Assembly (NCBI GenBank): GCA_027859095.1
Contig: JAQIBN010000020.1
Span: 1-45,896, forward strand
Length of the DNA: 45,896 nt
Reading direction: 5' to 3'
From: Spirochaetia bacterium
GTDB taxonomy: Bacteria; Spirochaetota; Spirochaetia; B11-G9
Under the pieces are notes generated by a model that was not told the DNA's origin, searched no databases, and saw only the letters and a list, made by a program, of their open reading frames with translations. A program made the translations under genes and the position numbers. This document shows, piece by piece, positions 42,910-45,896 of the stretch. Numbering within the stretch: the first letter of the stretch is position 1; every line of letters starts with the position of its first letter.

Positions 42910-43923
42910 TTATGATGTCAATTTTTCACCATTTCTTAGTTTTTCTCTCATTGTCATAACTTTTTTATCAAGTTCTTCAATTTCTGTTAATATTTCTTTT
43001 TCTTCTTCTGTTGTTTCAATTACCTTAAGAATTCCACCATTCTTAATAACAATTCTTCTGTTTCCCATAAGGGCAAGAACAGGATCATGAGTGGCCATAA
43101 GTACAATTTTTTCTTCAGAGAGAAGAAGTTTAAGAGCTTTTTTTCTATCAATACCAGCATTTTCAATTTCATCAATCAAAATAATAGGAGATTTACTTAA
43201 AATTGCTGTATCTGCAATCATTAAAGCCCGGGATTGCCCACCACTTAAAGCTGTAATTGGTGTATTAGGATCAAATTTTTCGCCGGCAAGATTATTCGCT
43301 TCTTCTATTATTCTTTTAATAATATTTTCCCGATCTGTTACCATTCTGCTTTCTGCATGTAGTTCAAGGAACTCAAATACAGACATATCCATTACAAAAT
43401 TCATATTCTGTGATAATTGTGCTACCAGTTTTTCAGAAGAGGAATAACGCCATTTTTTATCCGGAACTTTTTCGTTTATTAGGATACTTCTACCTGTGGG
43501 AGTATCATTTTGAGCTGCCCATTCGATATCACCCAGAAGCCGGCTTTTCCCGGATCCTGTTGGCCCTACAATGGATACAATTTCATTTTTACGTATTACA
43601 AACTCTGTAAAGCTTTCAGATACTCCGGATTTATCATAACCGGGAAGGATAGTTATAGATTCAACTATTTTATTATCCTCTCCAAGGAATGAGAGCATTT
43701 GGTTTATAAATTGAGCAAACTGATTTAAAAGATTTTCAGGATCTATGGCATGATCTTCTATATGTTCAGGATCCAGGCTTTTAAAATAATCATCTAAAGA
43801 ACTATACCTAAATGTAAGAATATCAACTCCATTGTTTGTTAAAAAAGTCTCTGCAAAGGGATATTTGATAAGTATTGTATCAATTGTTTCATGTTTAAGA
43901 TCCAAATCTGTAAGAACAGCCAC
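42910..43923 (-). CDS. Soluble ABC ATPase with N-terminal DUF1858-like domain
   Basis: A 337-residue cytoplasmic ATPase. Residues 1-75 resemble DUF1858 (ETIDTILIKYPFAETFLTNN). Residues about 90-310 form an ABC domain: Walker A SIVGPTGSGKSRLL, the signature ALSGGQSRALMIADTAI, Walker B IILIDEIENAG, and the switch His in LMATHDPVLALMG. There is no membrane domain and no permease gene nearby, so it is unlikely to be a normal transporter ATPase. The Q-loop region is QLSQNMNFV. It follows the GTPase gene by two bases and shares its N-terminal domain type with the solute-binding homologue at 44.6-45.9 kb. It may drive transfer or assembly of a metal or cofactor, which is inference. Confidence 0.78.
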   Translation of the reverse strand: MAVLTDLDLKHETIDTILIKYPFAETFLTNNGVDILTFRYSSLDDYFKSLDPEHIEDHAIDPENLLNQFAQFINQMLSFLGEDNKIVESITILPGYDKSGVSESFTEFVIRKNEIVSIVGPTGSGKSRLLGDIEWAAQNDTPTGRSILINEKVPDKKWRYSSSEKLVAQLSQNMNFVMDMSVFEFLELHAESRMVTDRENIIKRIIEEANNLAGEKFDPNTPITALSGGQSRALMIADTAILSKSPIILIDEIENAGIDRKKALKLLLSEEKIVLMATHDPVLALMGNRRIVIKNGGILKVIETTEEEKEILTEIEELDKKVMTMREKLRNGEKLTS

Positions 43924-43925
43924 TT

Positions 43926-44627
43926 CTAAATCTCCTTTTTCCCAAGATCAATTTTTCTTACATTACCCATTTGATAACTTTCACCTATTCTTGTTTCTCC
44001 AAGGCAATAGGAACATAGGGCTGCAGGCATAGAAAATCTAAGTGTTTTACCCTTAAGAGTAGTTATATTCTCATCTTTATCATATAGAAGAGTGGAAAGT
44101 TCAAAGCTCCCCTGACCTGTAAGTCCATTTACATGAAGAATAGTAGCTGATGGATTTACACTATGCACTCTGGAAGCAAATACCTCCCTTTCTGCCTGGG
44201 AAACAATATCACCTTTTGTTATTATTACAATATCTGCACTTTTAAGCATGGGTCCAATTTTTTTTGGAGTTCCAATGCCACTTAGATTATCAATTACACA
44301 TACTGCTTTTATATCTTTAATATATGGGGAGCATCTGTTGCATAAACCTGCTGATTCACTAATTAATATATCAAAATTGTTTTCCAGGCCCCACTGGGTA
44401 ACTTCTTCAATATTACTTACAAAATAATGATCAGGGCAAAGCCCTCCAGATAGTCCTTTTTGAACCATTACTCCTGCTTTTTCATAAAGAACATCATCAT
44501 CAGTAAAAAGACAGTCAAATTTTACAACACCAACTTTTAATCCGCGATTTTTAAGAGAAACAATTGTTTTTAATATTACCGAGGTTTTCCCCACAGAAGG
44601 AGGACCTGAGACTGTAACAAGATTCAT
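43926..44627 (-). CDS. HypB/UreG-like (G3E-type) GTPase
   Basis: A 233-residue P-loop GTPase. Walker A is SGPPSVGKTSVILKTI. A CLFTDDD acidic-Cys segment follows, then a GLCPDH, and DILISESAGLCNRCSPYIKD with the GLCNRC Cys pair. The base-specificity motif is TKGD (IVIITKGDIV). The C-terminus has CSYCLGETRIG, another CxxC. Such Cys-rich loops occur in metallocentre GTPases such as HypB, UreG and CooC-like proteins, where GTP hydrolysis drives nickel delivery. The genes on both sides are a solute-binding homologue and an ABC ATPase; it overlaps the first by ATGA. The metal or client is unknown. Confidence 0.8.
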   Translation of the reverse strand: MNLVTVSGPPSVGKTSVILKTIVSLKNRGLKVGVVKFDCLFTDDDVLYEKAGVMVQKGLSGGLCPDHYFVSNIEEVTQWGLENNFDILISESAGLCNRCSPYIKDIKAVCVIDNLSGIGTPKKIGPMLKSADIVIITKGDIVSQAEREVFASRVHSVNPSATILHVNGLTGQGSFELSTLLYDKDENITTLKGKTLRFSMPAALCSYCLGETRIGESYQMGNVRKIDLGKKEI

Positions 44628-45871
44628 GCGCCTATTACCTCTCTTATGGAATTATCAAATATTTGTTCACACTCTTTAATAGTTGCTGCTACCTGTATTG
44701 AATATATATAATCCCATCCCAGCCACATAAAAGTGTTACCTTCTTTGAGCCTGTTATCAACCTCAGGGTTTGTACTTGGAAATAAGCCGCTATGGGAGAG
44801 AATTTCGCCCACTTTTTTTGAAGCAAAGAAATTTATAACATCTTTAAGCTTATTAATTCTGTCTTTTTTTGATAACATAAATATTGGGCTTAAAATTGCG
44901 CCATCAGAAGGCCATACTGCCTTCATAATTGATCCCTCTTTAATTGTCTTTGTAAAAAAGTAGGGCATTATAGTTATTGAAGGGCGTCTTACACTCTTTT
45001 TTTCACTTTTAACCATCTCTGAAGGATGGAGAGAATCAAGAAGACTTCTTCCTAGTTTCTCTACACCTTCTTTTCCAAAATTCTTATGAATATTTAAAAG
45101 AATAGCATTAAAAAGATCAAAATCGCCTACTGGTAGTGATATACTGTTCTCATATTCTGGTTTAAGAACGTCTGCCCAGCTTAATGGTACTTTCCGATTA
45201 CCCAGTTCGTTTGTGTTTACAAGGAAAACAGCCGGGACCACTCCTATCATAGAGTAGTGACCTCTGGGGTCTTTTAAATTATACCCGCTAAAAGAGCTGT
45301 TTTCAGATTCAAAATGAACTTCATCACTGAATACTCCATCTTTTTTTAATTTTGCAAATCTATCTTCATCAAAGAAAAGATCAAATCCTGCAGATATAAA
45401 TAAATCTGGAATACCAGATTTATCCTTTACCTCTGCAAGGTTTTTTTCTACCCAATCCAGCCCCATTGCAGCAGCTTTAAGTTCATACTCTATTTCAAGG
45501 TTATGGTTTTTTTCAAACCCTTCCATAAATTTTCCAAAAGCTTCTAAGAGTGGAATTCTTACAGGGCAGGGTAGGAGACCTGTCACCTTAATTTTTTCAC
45601 CTGCTGCTTTTTTGGACTCCCCGCCAAGGGTTATATCAGTTCCAGGCATATCTTTTTCTATACTGGAAATAAGTATTTTAGAAAACGCTGCAGGATCTCT
45701 GTTTTGAAAGGATAGAGCTGTTTTTAGAGTAATATTTTTACCAAAGCTTTTTCGTTTCTCTTCTTCAAGCATTTGTGGAAATCCATTTGCGCCAAATACT
45801 GTTATAGTTTGAGGATTATTCTCTGTTATTTCGAAAAGAGTTTGGTCCAAAGTGAAGTATTTATTGTCCAT
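44624..45871 (-). CDS. Cytoplasmic solute-binding-protein homologue with N-terminal DUF1858 domain
   Basis: A 415-residue protein without signal peptide, so predicted cytoplasmic. Residues about 1-65 match DUF1858 (LFEITENNPQTITVFGANGF). Residues about 90-405 resemble extracellular solute-binding (SBP_bac) proteins: PDLFISAGFDLFFDEDRFAK, MIGVVPAVFLVNTNELGNRK, VPLSWADVLKPEYENSISLP. A binding-protein fold inside the cell, next to a metallocentre-type GTPase and a soluble ABC ATPase, is unusual. It may hold a cofactor, metal complex or peptide and hand it to a client enzyme. The start is ATG 45871, near the window edge; upstream genes are not seen. Confidence 0.78.
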   Translation of the reverse strand: MDNKYFTLDQTLFEITENNPQTITVFGANGFPQMLEEEKRKSFGKNITLKTALSFQNRDPAAFSKILISSIEKDMPGTDITLGGESKKAAGEKIKVTGLLPCPVRIPLLEAFGKFMEGFEKNHNLEIEYELKAAAMGLDWVEKNLAEVKDKSGIPDLFISAGFDLFFDEDRFAKLKKDGVFSDEVHFESENSSFSGYNLKDPRGHYSMIGVVPAVFLVNTNELGNRKVPLSWADVLKPEYENSISLPVGDFDLFNAILLNIHKNFGKEGVEKLGRSLLDSLHPSEMVKSEKKSVRRPSITIMPYFFTKTIKEGSIMKAVWPSDGAILSPIFMLSKKDRINKLKDVINFFASKKVGEILSHSGLFPSTNPEVDNRLKEGNTFMWLGWDYIYSIQVAATIKECEQIFDNSIREVIGA

Positions 45872-45896
45872 TAATTTATTATTTTCCTTGCATCGG
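45872..45896. other. Window end, upstream leader of the solute-binding homologue
   Basis: Only 25 bases remain. On the minus strand they read GCAAGGAAAATAATAAATTA before the ATG, with an AAGGA that could be a ribosome site. The promoter lies outside the window. Confidence 0.4.

Noticed and set aside
42488-43090. 200-codon plus-strand ORF
   Set aside because: It lies antisense over the zinc-ribbon and ABC genes, both of which have clear motifs and ribosome sites. Its protein is low-complexity and Ser/Ile-rich.

Overview
The window is AT-rich bacterial DNA. Several traits suggest a free-living anaerobic spirochaete (Spirochaetota): many multidomain sensory proteins, cNMP-STAS proteins, a plant-type acyl-ACP thioesterase next to galE, a BFD-domain glycerol-3-phosphate dehydrogenase followed by DUF1667, and secreted proteins with AFAAGA-type signal cleavage. 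This assignment is inferred from gene content and protein style. There is no rRNA, no tRNA that I can see and no CRISPR array.

Layout. (1) 1-7 kb, plus strand: glycerol kinase, a DeoR-type regulator, a HAD phosphatase, and a PhnD/PhnC/PhnE/PhnE-type ABC importer. After a thioesterase-galE pair on the minus strand comes a glpA-like, glpB-like, DUF1667 operon (8.9-12 kb). Together these look like uptake and catabolism of glycerol or a phosphorylated or phosphonylated glycerol compound. (2) 11.9-13.1 kb: TatD and TcdA (E1-like) genes that stay open but have each lost conserved internal segments. (3) 13.1-20.5 kb: acyl-CoA synthetase, U32 peptidase, a cNMP-STAS-cNMP-STAS protein, dihydrolipoyl dehydrogenase and bacteriohemerythrin. 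(4) 20.5-29.5 kb: a decaying mosaic. It holds a broken sensor/response-regulator/histidine-kinase cluster, two toxin-antitoxin loci (one toxin with a nonsense codon), a transposase remnant, a RAYT fragment, four copies of an AGGGACGGAGG repeat, and a second hemerythrin plus sensor pair of which only the sensor is whole. (5) 29.7-40.1 kb: a long same-strand signalling operon. It contains a PhnD-like-sensor histidine kinase that has lost its ATPase core, a HisKA_2 kinase, a REC-PP2C phosphatase, a STAS protein, a PAS kinase and a 1216-residue REC-GAF-PAS-kinase-REC fusion. (6) 40.2-42.5 kb: thioredoxin, cytidine deaminase, a small unknown protein, a lipoprotein and an outer-membrane-like protein. 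(7) 42.6-45.9 kb, minus strand: a cytoplasmic solute-binding-protein homologue with an N-terminal DUF1858-like domain, a HypB/UreG-like GTPase, a soluble ABC ATPase with a second DUF1858-like N-terminus, and a small Cys-rich zinc-ribbon protein. This last cluster is the best candidate for an undescribed system, perhaps for metal or cofactor handling.

Two other themes stand out. At least six deletions lie at short direct repeats inside genes that are otherwise well conserved. A family of three intergenic hairpins keeps an internal-loop sequence (GAGCAG / CGACCA) while its flanking stems covary.
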